From Nonomuraea dietziae (lineage in GTDB: Bacteria > Actinomycetota > Actinomycetes > Streptosporangiales > Streptosporangiaceae), in NCBI RefSeq assembly GCF_014195505.1, contig NZ_JACIBV010000001.1, positions 5,952,001 to 6,016,000 on the forward strand: a stretch of DNA of 64,000 nucleotides. Reading direction: 5' to 3'. Below are positions 1 through 7,627 of this stretch, in pieces (the stretch's first letter is position 1; the number at the start of each line of letters is the position of its first letter). A program made the translations under genes and the position numbers. The notes beneath the pieces are model-generated. The model ran no database searches and was not told where the DNA came from. It was given only the letters and a program-made list of their open reading frames with translations.

Positions 1-477
1 GGAGAAGCGGACCTCGTCGTCGGCGTTCTCGGCGTCGACGGGCTCTCCCACCTGCACGTCGGAGGCCAGCACGGGGTCGGTGGGCGCGAGCACCGCGCCG
101 AGCAGCACCGCCGCCGCCAGCGGCCAGCCCAGCAGCCACGCGGTGACTGCCGCGACGGCCACCACGGTGAGCGGCATGGTCCCGCCGAGCAGCCGCCAGG
201 TCGTCGACCAACTGCGCAGGCCGAGCCTGCGGTTGATCGCCAGGCCCGCGCCCATGAGCGAGATGACCACACAGATCTCGGTGACGTGCTCCAGCGCCAC
301 CCTGTGGGCGACGGGATCGACCTCGGGCAGCGGAAGGGGGAGCAGGAACAGCAGCAGCCCGCCGAGCAGGCAGGCCAGCGGCAGGGAGAAGGGCAGCCGA
401 TTCAGCACGCCGGGCAGCACCGCGGCCAGCAGCGCGCCCGCGCCACCGATGGCGAAGATGAGATCAGGGTTGTTCAC
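1..477 (-). CDS. Na+/H+ antiporter, CPA1 type (N-terminal part, cut by window edge)
   Basis: The first 159 residues of a membrane protein begin at a GTG at 477, behind an AGGTGA ribosome site. The frame is open to base 1, so the C-terminus lies outside the window. It starts VNNPDLIFAIGGAGALLAAVLP and shows several hydrophobic spans. These include a LLGAVLAPTDPVLASDVQVG stretch; the APTDPV motif is typical of cation/proton antiporters of the CPA1/NhaP family. It would exchange Na+ or K+ for H+ across the cytoplasmic membrane. The family call rests on this motif and the helix pattern. It diverges from the BtrH-like gene at 620. Confidence 0.8.
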   Translation of the reverse strand, partial: MNNPDLIFAIGGAGALLAAVLPGVLNRLPFSLPLACLLGGLLLFLLPLPLPEVDPVAHRVALEHVTEICVVISLMGAGLAINRRLGLRSWSTTWRLLGGTMPLTVVAVAAVTAWLLGWPLAAAVLLGAVLAPTDPVLASDVQVGEPVDAENADDEVRFS

Positions 478-582
478 CGGCTTTCACCTGCCCCGCTGGT
501 CTCATGAAAACTGAAATATCACGTCTCCGTGGGCGACCGGCGGCACCGCCGCGCCAGGCCGGCCTCCGTCCTCTCGTGGCGC

Positions 583-613
583 TTGACCCTGACACCGTGT
601 CAGCCGTCATGCT
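583..613 (+). promoter_or_regulatory. MerR-type promoter upstream of the BtrH/C39-like gene
   Basis: A -35 TTGACC (583-588) and a weak -10 CATGCT (608-613) are separated by 19 bp. A near-perfect dyad CTGACAC-C-GTGTCAG (589-603) sits between them. A 19-bp spacer with a central dyad is the hallmark of promoters activated by MerR-family regulators. The predicted transcription start falls on or next to the ATG at 620, so the mRNA may be leaderless. No merR gene is visible nearby. Confidence 0.55.
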
Positions 614-619
614 CCCCGC

Positions 620-1543
620 ATGTCCATCCCCTATGTCGGCTCGGGTCCGTACTGCTACGCGAACGCGCTCGCCATGATGCTGGGCGCCGAGGCGCCCCCG
701 CCCTCCGTCATCGAGGTCCTGACCGGCTCGCCGTACGGCATGCAGCTGATCGGTGGCCGGATGCCCCTCTTCGATCCCTTCGGCTGGGACCCCGAGCAGG
801 GGCTCGACGCCGCGATCGAGCTGCTCGGCTGGTCGTGCGAGCGCGGCGACGGCGGCTCGGCGGCCGAGGCCCTCGACCGGCTGCGCAGGGCCTGCCAGGA
901 GGGCCCGGTCCTGGCGGGCCCGCTGGAGATGGGGCTGCTGGCGCACCAGCCCGGCTCCGGCCGGGCGGTCGGGGCCGACCACTACGTGGTGGTGCTGGCA
1001 GTGGACGACGACACCGTGCTCCTGCACGACCCGGAGGGCCACCCGTACGCCACGGTGCCGACCGGGGTCTTCGCCGAGTCCTGGCGCGGCGAGTTGGTCG
1101 CCTACCTGGAACGCCCTTACGCGATGCGGTCGGGCTTCGTGAGGCGGGAGCGGGTGAGCCAGGCCGAGGCGCTGCGGCGTTCGCTGCCGGCAGGTGTGGC
1201 CTGGCTGGGGGGCAGGAAGGACAAGCCCGTCCCTCCGGGGACGCTGGGGCAGGCGGAGGCGGCCGAGCGCACGGCCGAGCTCGTGGCGGAAGGGCTGGAT
1301 CCCGAGGTCAGGCAGCTGTGGCAGGCGTTCGCCGTCAGGGTGGGCGCGCGCAGGCTGAACGATCTGGCCGTCTGCCTCGCCTCGATGGGACGGGAGGAGG
1401 GCGCCGCCGTCGCCGCCGGACAGGCCCGCATCGTGGGAGGGCTCCAGCGGCCTGTCGTGGCGGGCGACGACGCGGCGCTCATGGCGGGGCTGCGCGAGCT
1501 GGCCCCGACCTATGAGCGGCTGCGCGCCGTCCTCGGCTCATGA
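620..1543 (+). CDS. BtrH N-terminal / C39-like papain-fold protein
   Basis: A protein of 307 aa. Near the start it has GSGPYCYANALAMMLG, a Cys in a helix-start context typical of papain-like C39/BtrH folds. A second block, ADHYVVVLAVDDDTVLLHDPEG (around residues 118-140), carries the likely catalytic His and following Asp. Such proteins act as acyltransferases (butirosin BtrH) or Cys peptidases; which applies here is not decidable. The C-terminal 130 residues are helical with no known domain. No ribosome site precedes the ATG, consistent with a leaderless message from the MerR-type promoter. Its end overlaps the convergent MFS gene by 6 bp. Confidence 0.65.
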   Translation: MSIPYVGSGPYCYANALAMMLGAEAPPPSVIEVLTGSPYGMQLIGGRMPLFDPFGWDPEQGLDAAIELLGWSCERGDGGSAAEALDRLRRACQEGPVLAGPLEMGLLAHQPGSGRAVGADHYVVVLAVDDDTVLLHDPEGHPYATVPTGVFAESWRGELVAYLERPYAMRSGFVRRERVSQAEALRRSLPAGVAWLGGRKDKPVPPGTLGQAEAAERTAELVAEGLDPEVRQLWQAFAVRVGARRLNDLAVCLASMGREEGAAVAAGQARIVGGLQRPVVAGDDAALMAGLRELAPTYERLRAVLGS

Positions 1544-3100
1544 GGGCACAGGGGCCGCGGGTGCCGGCTCCAGGTGGGGTGGCTGGTCGGCCGTCGGCGG
1601 GACCTGCCTGAGGAAGACGAAGGCCACGCCGGCCGCGAGGACCACGATCCCCGCGCTGATCATCGCCGCTGTCTGCAGGGCGCTGGTGAAGGCCGATCCC
1701 GCCGCGTCGAGGAGCGCGTCGGCGGCCGGTCCCTGGAGCCGTCCCGCCGCGGCGGCGGCGCCGCCCAGTGTGTCGCCTGCGATGGCCGCCTCCTCGGCGG
1801 GAAGCCCTTCGGGCAGGGTCAGCCGCGCCCGGTAGACGGCGGTGGCGATGCTGCCGAACAGCGCCAGGCCGAAGGCGCCGCCGAACTCCTGGACGGTCTC
1901 CGACAGGGAGGAGGCGGAGCCCGAACGCTCGGGCGGTGCCGACCCCACGATCAGGTCGGTCCCGAGCACCATGAGCGGGGAGGCGCCGAGGAAGAAGACG
2001 ACCTGTCCGACGACGACGGCCGCCAGGCCGGACGTGGGGCTCGCCTGGGCGATCAGGGCGACCCCCGCGGCGCCTGCCAGCAGTCCCACGCCGATGACGA
2101 CGGCCGGCCGCAGCCTGCGGGCCAGCAGCGGCGAGACGACCAGGCCCACCGTGACCGCCACCGCTGGAGGCAGTGACCACAGCCCCGCCTCCAGCGGTGA
2201 CAGACCCAGCACCAGCTGCAGGTACTGCGCGGAGAGCAGGCCGATGCCGGGGCCCACCAGGATGGTGAGCATCAGGGTGCCCAGCGAGGCGCTGAACTTC
2301 CGCTCCGCGAAGAGCGACAGGTCCAGGAGAGGGTCGGCCAGCCCGCGCTGCCTGCGCACGAACGCGACACCGAGCGCGAGCCCAGCGAGGACGGTCAGGA
2401 CGGGCGGCAGGGCGAGGCCGTAGGCGGCGATCTCCTTGAGACCGTAGATCATCGCCAGGATGGCGGTCAGGGACAGCAGCACGCTGGTCACGTCCAGGCG
2501 GCCGGCACCGGGGTTGCGGTACTCGGGCAGCAACATCGGACCCGCCACCAGCAGCACCGCCATGACCGGCACGCCCAGCAGGAAGACCGAGCCCCACCAG
2601 AAGTTCTCCAGCAGCACCCCGCCCACGACGGGACCGAGCACCATGCCGCCGGTGAATCCGGTCATCCACAGGCTGATGGCCACCGTGCGCTGGCCGGGAT
2701 CGTGGAACATGTTGCTGATCAGCGACAGCGTGGACGGCATGAGCGTCGCCCCCGCGATGCCGAGCAACGCCCGCGCGGCGATCAGCGACTCGGCACTGGG
2801 CGCGTAGGCGGCGAGCAACGAGGCCAGGCCGAACGCGGCGCCCCCGATCAGCAGCAGCCGCCTGCGGCCGATGCGGTCGCCCAGCGTGCCCATCGTGATC
2901 AGGAAGCCCGCCACGAGGAATCCGTAGATGTCGTTGATCCACAACAGCTGGGTCGCGCTGGGCCGCAGATCCGCGCTGAGCATGGGCACGGCCAGGTGGA
3001 GCACGCTCATGTCGATGGACAGCAAAAGGGTCGGCAGGACCAGGACGGCGAGCCCGGTCCACTCCCGCCGCCCCGCCTTGATGATCACGTTGGCGTTCAT
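1538..3100 (-). CDS. MFS drug transporter, DHA2 (EmrB/QacA) family
   Basis: A protein of about 520 aa with 14 predicted membrane helices, the usual size for DHA2 proton-driven exporters. It has LSIDMSVLHLAVPML in helix 1 and GTLGDRIGRRRLLLIGG in the loop between helices 2 and 3 (the MFS A-motif). GGMVLGPVVGGVLLE in helix 5 is the antiporter C-motif. It should export small toxic compounds from the cytoplasm. I chose ATG at 3100; a GTG at 3109 is possible. It diverges from a TetR gene across a perfect palindrome, so it is probably repressed by that TetR and induced by substrate. Confidence 0.88.
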   Translation of the reverse strand: MNANVIIKAGRREWTGLAVLVLPTLLLSIDMSVLHLAVPMLSADLRPSATQLLWINDIYGFLVAGFLITMGTLGDRIGRRRLLLIGGAAFGLASLLAAYAPSAESLIAARALLGIAGATLMPSTLSLISNMFHDPGQRTVAISLWMTGFTGGMVLGPVVGGVLLENFWWGSVFLLGVPVMAVLLVAGPMLLPEYRNPGAGRLDVTSVLLSLTAILAMIYGLKEIAAYGLALPPVLTVLAGLALGVAFVRRQRGLADPLLDLSLFAERKFSASLGTLMLTILVGPGIGLLSAQYLQLVLGLSPLEAGLWSLPPAVAVTVGLVVSPLLARRLRPAVVIGVGLLAGAAGVALIAQASPTSGLAAVVVGQVVFFLGASPLMVLGTDLIVGSAPPERSGSASSLSETVQEFGGAFGLALFGSIATAVYRARLTLPEGLPAEEAAIAGDTLGGAAAAAGRLQGPAADALLDAAGSAFTSALQTAAMISAGIVVLAAGVAFVFLRQVPPTADQPPHLEPAPAAPVPS

Positions 3101-3154
3101 GGGCCCCACGCTAGGAGCTCAAGCATGGTTGAGGTCAACCGCACTGGACAGTGA

Positions 3155-3170
3155 CTACACACGTGTGTAG
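3155..3170. promoter_or_regulatory. TetR operator, 16-bp perfect palindrome
   Basis: CTACACACGTGTGTAG is a perfect inverted repeat. It lies between the divergent MFS gene (start 3100) and TetR gene (start 3216), the usual place for a TetR site controlling both. Binding is inferred from position and symmetry. Confidence 0.65.
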
Positions 3171-3215
3171 CGTCTTGTATGAGCGAGTAGCCAGCTATAC
3201 GGATGGATAGGACAG

Positions 3216-3854
3216 ATGAACGCGTCCGGACCCGACCCCGAGGACCTCACCGCGCGCGCCCGCATCAGGGACGCCGCGATGCGGCACTTCGCCGAGCAGG
3301 GGTTCGAGCGGGCCACGATCAGGGGCATCGCCGAGACCGCCGGCGTGTCGTCAGGGCTGGTGCGCCACCACTTCGGCTCCAAGCAGGGGCTGAGGGAGGC
3401 GTGTGACGCGCACCTGGCCAAGATGATCCGCAGGCTCAACGACGAGGTCAGGTCGGGCCACGCGCTCGACAAAGCCAACCCCGTCGCCACCGCCAACGCC
3501 GCGATGGGCCCCTACCAGCGCTACCTGGCCCGCGCGCTGGTCGAGGGGTCGGCCGAGACCGTCTTCGACCAGATGGTCGAGCTCAGCGAGGAATGGCTGG
3601 CGGAGGCCGACGAGAAGCGGTCCGACACGCCCGACGTCGACAGGAAGGCCAGGGCGACCGTGGGCACCGCGATGGCGCTCGCGGTCGCCGTCCTGCACAA
3701 GCACGTGTCGAGGGGCCTGGGCGTGGACCTGAACACCCCGGAGGGCGACCTGCTGTTGGCCAGGACCCTCATCGACATCTACTCGCATCCCATGCTCAGC
3801 GTCGAGGAGGCCGCCGAGGTGAGAGCCGCCCTCGACAACCTGTCACCAGGCTGA
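3216..3854 (+). CDS. TetR/AcrR family transcriptional regulator
   Basis: A protein of 212 aa. The N-terminal helix-turn-helix spans residues 12-60 (RIRDAAMRHFAEQGFERATI, then GVSSGLVRHHFGSKQGLRE), a textbook TetR DNA-binding domain. The C-terminal ligand-binding part has a conserved-looking HPMLSVEEA near the end but no assignable ligand. It is transcribed away from the MFS exporter. It is followed after 15 bp by the P450 and ferredoxin genes, so one ligand may derepress both export and oxidation. The ATG at 3216 places the helix-turn-helix at the normal distance from the start. Confidence 0.9.
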   Translation: MNASGPDPEDLTARARIRDAAMRHFAEQGFERATIRGIAETAGVSSGLVRHHFGSKQGLREACDAHLAKMIRRLNDEVRSGHALDKANPVATANAAMGPYQRYLARALVEGSAETVFDQMVELSEEWLAEADEKRSDTPDVDRKARATVGTAMALAVAVLHKHVSRGLGVDLNTPEGDLLLARTLIDIYSHPMLSVEEAAEVRAALDNLSPG

Positions 3855-3869
3855 CCCTTCGAAAGGGGC

Positions 3870-5078
3870 ATGATGTCCGAGTTCGAGGCGCCCGTGCCAC
3901 TCCCCACGGCCCGGAAGGCGGGCTGTCCCTTCGACCCTCCTGAGGAGCTCGCGCGGCTGCGCGGGGAGCGTCCGATCAGCCCCATGGCCTACCCCGACGG
4001 TCACGTCGGCTGGCTCGTCACCAGCCACGCCCTGGTGCGCGCCGTCCTCGCTGATCCCCGCTTCAGCCACAGGGCCGACCTCACGCACGCCCCCATCGGC
4101 GGCACGCGCGTGGGCCCGGCCCGGCCCGCGCCGCCCGGGATCTTCACCTCGATGGACCCGCCCGAGCACACCCGCTACCGGCACCTGCTCACCGGCCAGT
4201 TCACCGTCCGCAGGATGCGCCGGCTGACCGGCAGGATCCAGGAGATCACCGCCGAACACCTGGACGCGATGGAGCGGCAGGGGCCCACCGCCGACCTCAT
4301 GGAGGCGTTCGCGCTGCCGATTCCCGGCCTGGTCATCTGCGAGCTGCTCGGGGTGCCCACGACGGAGCGCGCCAGGTTCCAGAGCGACATGTCCAAGCTG
4401 ATGAGCCTGGAGGTCTCCACGGAGGAGAAGATCGCCGCCTTCGGCGCGCTGCAGGCGTTCATGCTCGACCTGGTGCTCGCCAAGCGCGCCGAGCCCACCG
4501 ACGACCTGCTGGGCGGGCTGGCCACCGCCGCCGACCTGACCGACGAGGAGCTGGCCAACATCGGCGGCGTCCTGATGGGCGCGGGGTTCGAGACCACCGC
4601 GAACATGCTCGCCCTCGGCGCCTACGCCCTCATGAGCCATCCCGGTCAGCTCGCCGCCCTCCGCGCGGACGCGGACCTCGCCGACCAGGCCGTCGAGGAG
4701 CTCCTGCGCTACCTGAGCGTCATCCCCGGCACCGTCAGAGCCGCGCTCGAGGATGTCGAGCTCGGTGGACGGATCGTCAAGGCGGGCCAGTCGGTCACGG
4801 TCTCCATCCCGGCGGCCAACCACGACCCCGAACACTTCGCCGACCCCGGCACGCTCGATCTTCACCGGCCCACCGCGGGACACGTCGCCTTCGGCCACGG
4901 CATCCACCAATGTCTGGGGCAGCAGCTGGCACGGGTCGAGATGCGGGTCGCGCTCCCCGCGCTGTTCGACAGGTTCCCCGCGCTGCGTCTCGCCGTCCCG
5001 CCCGAGGAGGTGCCCCTGCGCACCGACATGATGATCTACGGCGTGCACCGCCTGCCGGTCACCTGGGACAAGGAGTAG
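3870..5078 (+). CDS. cytochrome P450
   Basis: A soluble bacterial P450 of 402 aa that would hydroxylate or otherwise oxidise a small organic substrate. The heme-binding loop is FGHGIHQCLGQQLAR, with the Cys ligand at residue 348. The I-helix has GAGFETTANML, where the acid-alcohol pair is E-T. The K-helix has EELLRYLS (ExxR). A substrate-side block ASMDPPEHTRYRHLL-like (TSMDPPEHTRYR) is typical of actinomycete CYP105/107-like enzymes. A GAAAGG ribosome site precedes MMSEFEAP. The gene is followed by its likely electron donor four bases later. The substrate is unknown. Confidence 0.93.
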   Translation: MMSEFEAPVPLPTARKAGCPFDPPEELARLRGERPISPMAYPDGHVGWLVTSHALVRAVLADPRFSHRADLTHAPIGGTRVGPARPAPPGIFTSMDPPEHTRYRHLLTGQFTVRRMRRLTGRIQEITAEHLDAMERQGPTADLMEAFALPIPGLVICELLGVPTTERARFQSDMSKLMSLEVSTEEKIAAFGALQAFMLDLVLAKRAEPTDDLLGGLATAADLTDEELANIGGVLMGAGFETTANMLALGAYALMSHPGQLAALRADADLADQAVEELLRYLSVIPGTVRAALEDVELGGRIVKAGQSVTVSIPAANHDPEHFADPGTLDLHRPTAGHVAFGHGIHQCLGQQLARVEMRVALPALFDRFPALRLAVPPEEVPLRTDMMIYGVHRLPVTWDKE

Positions 5079-5081
5079 TCG

Positions 5082-5270
5082 ATGCGGATCGACGTGGACA
5101 GGGGGCGCTGCTGCGGCGCGGGCATGTGCGCGCTGACGGCGCCGGAGGTGTTCGACCAGAGCGAGGACGACGGGCTGGTGGTCGTGCTCGACGCCGCCCC
5201 CGCGCCCGAGCACGAGGCGGCCGTGCGGAGAGCCGCGACCCTCTGCCCGTCGGGAGCGATCACCCTCTGA
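5082..5270 (+). CDS. 3Fe-4S ferredoxin
   Basis: A protein of 62 aa. Cluster ligands are Cys10, Cys16 and Cys55 (CCGAGMC near the start and CPSGAI near the end). Ala13 sits where a fourth ligand would be, so a 3Fe-4S cluster is expected, as in ferredoxins that serve actinomycete P450s. Cys11 is an extra Cys beside the first ligand. It starts 3 bp after the P450 stop, so the two are surely co-expressed and it should donate electrons to that P450. No ferredoxin reductase is encoded nearby. Confidence 0.92.
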   Translation: MRIDVDRGRCCGAGMCALTAPEVFDQSEDDGLVVVLDAAPAPEHEAAVRRAATLCPSGAITL

Positions 5271-5273
5271 CGC

Positions 5274-5663
5274 TCAGAAGTGGACGGCGCGGATCTCCGT
5301 CACGGTGAACTCGTCGACGATGTGACGGTTCTGCAGCAGGAACCCGACCACGCCCGCCACCGCCTCCGCGCCCAGGGCGGCTCTCACCTGGCCGCTCAGC
5401 AGGTAGACGAGCGGGGTCGACGGCTGGGTGAGCGCCAGGCCCCTGTCGTGGCGGTGCACGTCCTGCAGCGCCCTGATCGGGATCGGCCGCGCCGTGGTGA
5501 ACCACGCGGCCACATCCCACAGCGGCAGCGAGGGGTCGGCCTCGGCCGAGGCGTGGTAGCAGGTGACGCAGCCGCGTCCGGCGTGCTGACCGTGCGGACA
5601 GGTCCACTGGACGACGTCGGCGCGGCTCTGGTCGCGGGTGCTCAGGATCGCGGCCTCGGTCAC
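5274..5663 (-). CDS. hypothetical protein with Cys/His cluster
   Basis: A protein of 129 aa from a GTG, with no family recognised. It has a compact Cys/His cluster, CPHGQHAGRGCVTCYH (residues 22-37), which could bind a metal. This is followed by a DPSLPLWDVAAWF region and a C-terminal helix-strand part. The reading frame stays coding-like for about 18 codons upstream, behind an AAGGGATCGG sequence. No normal start codon is there, so the true N-terminus is uncertain. It is convergent with the ferredoxin gene, 3 bp away. Confidence 0.55.
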   Translation of the reverse strand: MTEAAILSTRDQSRADVVQWTCPHGQHAGRGCVTCYHASAEADPSLPLWDVAAWFTTARPIPIRALQDVHRHDRGLALTQPSTPLVYLLSGQVRAALGAEAVAGVVGFLLQNRHIVDEFTVTEIRAVHF

Positions 5664-5799
5664 GCGGCGGCGCGCCGGCCGTTCCTCGTGCGGGGGATAG
5701 GAGTCGCTGCTGATGATCCGATCCCTTCACGCTTACGTTCCGACACATCCGAGCCTAGCCTCGCGTGCGGCGCGGTTGAAGCCGCGCGGGATGCCCCCG

Positions 5800-5848
5800 T
5801 TGCGACGGTTTTCGCGATCGCCTATTGTTTGAGTAAACGTTTATTCAA
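5800..5848 (+). promoter_or_regulatory. promoter and overlapping TetR operator
   Basis: A -35 TTGCGA (5800-5805) and a -10 TATTGT (5823-5828) have a 17-bp spacer. Immediately downstream, TTGAGTAAAC-GTTTATTCAA (5829-5848) is a 20-bp inverted repeat with one mismatch per arm. It covers the predicted transcription start and runs into the first ATG of the TetR gene. This suggests tight autorepression. Confidence 0.6.
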
Positions 5849-6414
5849 TGGATGGGCTGATGACGAAGACGCGAAGGGAACAGGCCGAGTGGCGGCGCGA
5901 GCAACTGCTCGACGCGGCGCTGAAGGTGTTCGCGGCCAAGGGCGTGGACGGCGCGTCGGTCAAGGACATCGCCGAAGCGGCGGGGGTGACGCCGGGGCTG
6001 CTGTACCGCTACTTCGAGAGCAAGGAGGCCCTGGTCACGACCCTGCTGTCCGAGCGGGGGTTCCTGCCGCAGCTGCGCGAGCTCCTGACGGCCGACCACC
6101 GCGGACGGCCGGCCGTCGAGATGCTGACCGAGCTGCTGGGCGCCTTCGACGCGCTGCTCGCCGACAACGCCGACCTCATGGCGGTGTTCTTCGGCGCCAC
6201 CCAGGCGCGCGCGGCGCTGGCGGAGCTGGTGGGCGAGGGGCAGCGGCTGATCGGCGACTTCCTGGCCGCGCGTGTCGCGGAGGGCGAGCTTCGTCCCCAC
6301 GACACGGCCACGGCGGCCAGGACGCTCTTCGCCACCGTGGCCGTCAGCCGGAGGACCGGATCCCCCCTCGACGTCGCACGCCTCGTCGAGCTGCTCTTCC
6401 CCCACGAAAGGTGA
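5848..6414 (+). CDS. TetR family transcriptional regulator
   Basis: A protein of 188 aa. The helix-turn-helix lies at residues 15-60 (QLLDAALKVFAAKGVDGASV, then GVTPGLLYRYFESKEALV). The C-terminal half is the usual helical ligand-binding domain. The ATG at 5848 lies inside the operator repeat and has no ribosome site; ATG 5860 (MTKTRREQ) is an in-frame alternative behind GGATGGG. The FAD monooxygenase follows 5 bp after the stop, with its ribosome site inside the end of this gene, so the pair is one operon. The regulator probably senses the monooxygenase substrate. Confidence 0.9.
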   Translation: MDGLMTKTRREQAEWRREQLLDAALKVFAAKGVDGASVKDIAEAAGVTPGLLYRYFESKEALVTTLLSERGFLPQLRELLTADHRGRPAVEMLTELLGAFDALLADNADLMAVFFGATQARAALAELVGEGQRLIGDFLAARVAEGELRPHDTATAARTLFATVAVSRRTGSPLDVARLVELLFPHER

Positions 6415-6419
6415 GACAC

Positions 6420-7622
6420 GTGCGAACCGAGACCACCAGATGCTGCGTCGTCGGCGGCGGCCCCGCCGGGATGATGGCCGGCCTGCTGCTGGCCCGCCAA
6501 GGAGTCGAGGTGATCGTGCTGGAGAAGCACGCCGACTTCCTCAGGGACTTCAGGGGCGACACCGTCCACCCCTCCACGCTGGAGCTGATCGCCGAGCTGG
6601 GCTGGATCGAGGAGTTCCTTCGCCTGCCGCACACCAGGATGTCCGACGTCACCGTGAACCTGGGCGGCAAGGCCGTCACCTTCGCCGACTTCAGCAGGCT
6701 GAAGGTGCGCTGCCCCTACATCGCCTTCATGCCGCAGTGGGACGTGCTCGACTTCCTGGCGGGCAAGGCGGAGGCGTACCCGTCCTTCCGCCTGCTGCGC
6801 AGCACCGAGGCGACAGAGCTGATCACGGAGGAGGGGCGGGCCGTCGGCGTGCTGGCGACCACCGCGGAGGGGCCGGTCGAGGTGCGGGCCGACCTGGTGA
6901 TCGCCGCGGACGGCCGGCACTCCACGATCCGTGCGAGCGCCGGCCTGGAGCCCGTGGCCGGCTCACCTCCCATGGACGTGCTGTGGTTCCACCTGCCCCG
7001 GCGGCAGGACGACCAGGTGCCCTTCTTCCAGGGCGGCAAGGGGGCGCTGATCTCCATCGACAGGGGCGAGTACTGGCAGCTGGCCTACGCGATCCCGGCG
7101 GCGGCGTTCGCGGGGATCGAGGAGGCGGGCCTGACCGCCTTCAGGGAGCAGATCGCGGGCCTGGCCCCCGTCCTGCGTGACCGCGTCGAGCTGATCGACA
7201 GCTGGGACCGGGTGCACCAGCTGACGGTGAGGGTCGACCGGCTGCCGCGGTGGCACAGGCCCGGCCTGCTGTGCATCGGTGACGCCGCCCACGCCATGTC
7301 GCCGGCGGGCGGCGTGGGCATCAACCTGGCGGTGCAGGACGCGGTCGCCACCGCCAACCTGCTCGGCCCTGTCCTCCTGCGACCCGGTGTGCCGGGCGAG
7401 GCCGACCTGGCGGCGGTCCAGTCGCGCAGGCAGCGCGCCGCGAAGGTGACCCAGGCCTTCCAGCTCGGCATCCTGCGTGACCTGTACCCCAAGGACCTGA
7501 CCGACGACACGACCGAGCACGTGCCGCCGATCTTCACCGCGTTCAGGGCGCTGCCGCCGCTGCGCCACCTCATGGGCCGCTTCATCGGCATGGGCGTACG
7601 CCCCGAGCACGTCTCCCTCTGA
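6420..7622 (+). CDS. FAD-dependent aromatic monooxygenase
   Basis: A protein of 400 aa from a GTG, with GAAAGGTGA as ribosome site. It starts VRTETTRCCVVGGGPAGMMA, the GxGxxG dinucleotide-binding fold at residues 12-17. FRGDTVHPSTLELI follows around residue 45. GDAAHAMSPAGGVGINLAVQDA near residue 287 is the second FAD-binding motif of group A flavoprotein hydroxylases. Such enzymes use NAD(P)H and O2 to hydroxylate phenolic or polyketide rings; some inactivate antibiotics. It is cotranscribed with the preceding TetR gene. The substrate is unknown. Confidence 0.9.
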   Translation: MRTETTRCCVVGGGPAGMMAGLLLARQGVEVIVLEKHADFLRDFRGDTVHPSTLELIAELGWIEEFLRLPHTRMSDVTVNLGGKAVTFADFSRLKVRCPYIAFMPQWDVLDFLAGKAEAYPSFRLLRSTEATELITEEGRAVGVLATTAEGPVEVRADLVIAADGRHSTIRASAGLEPVAGSPPMDVLWFHLPRRQDDQVPFFQGGKGALISIDRGEYWQLAYAIPAAAFAGIEEAGLTAFREQIAGLAPVLRDRVELIDSWDRVHQLTVRVDRLPRWHRPGLLCIGDAAHAMSPAGGVGINLAVQDAVATANLLGPVLLRPGVPGEADLAAVQSRRQRAAKVTQAFQLGILRDLYPKDLTDDTTEHVPPIFTAFRALPPLRHLMGRFIGMGVRPEHVSL

Positions 7623-7627
7623 CGTCG

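Noticed and set aside
3843..5213. Long open frame of 456 aa on the minus strand across the P450 and ferredoxin genes
   Set aside because: It is the antisense of genes with clear catalytic motifs, is rich in Gly/Arg/His as antisense frames in high-GC DNA usually are, and has no recognisable domain.
5280..6419. The monooxygenase frame is open far upstream and could suggest a 780-aa protein
   Set aside because: The upstream part overlaps a TetR gene in another frame and has no domain; GTG 6420 has a good ribosome site and fits the family N-terminus.
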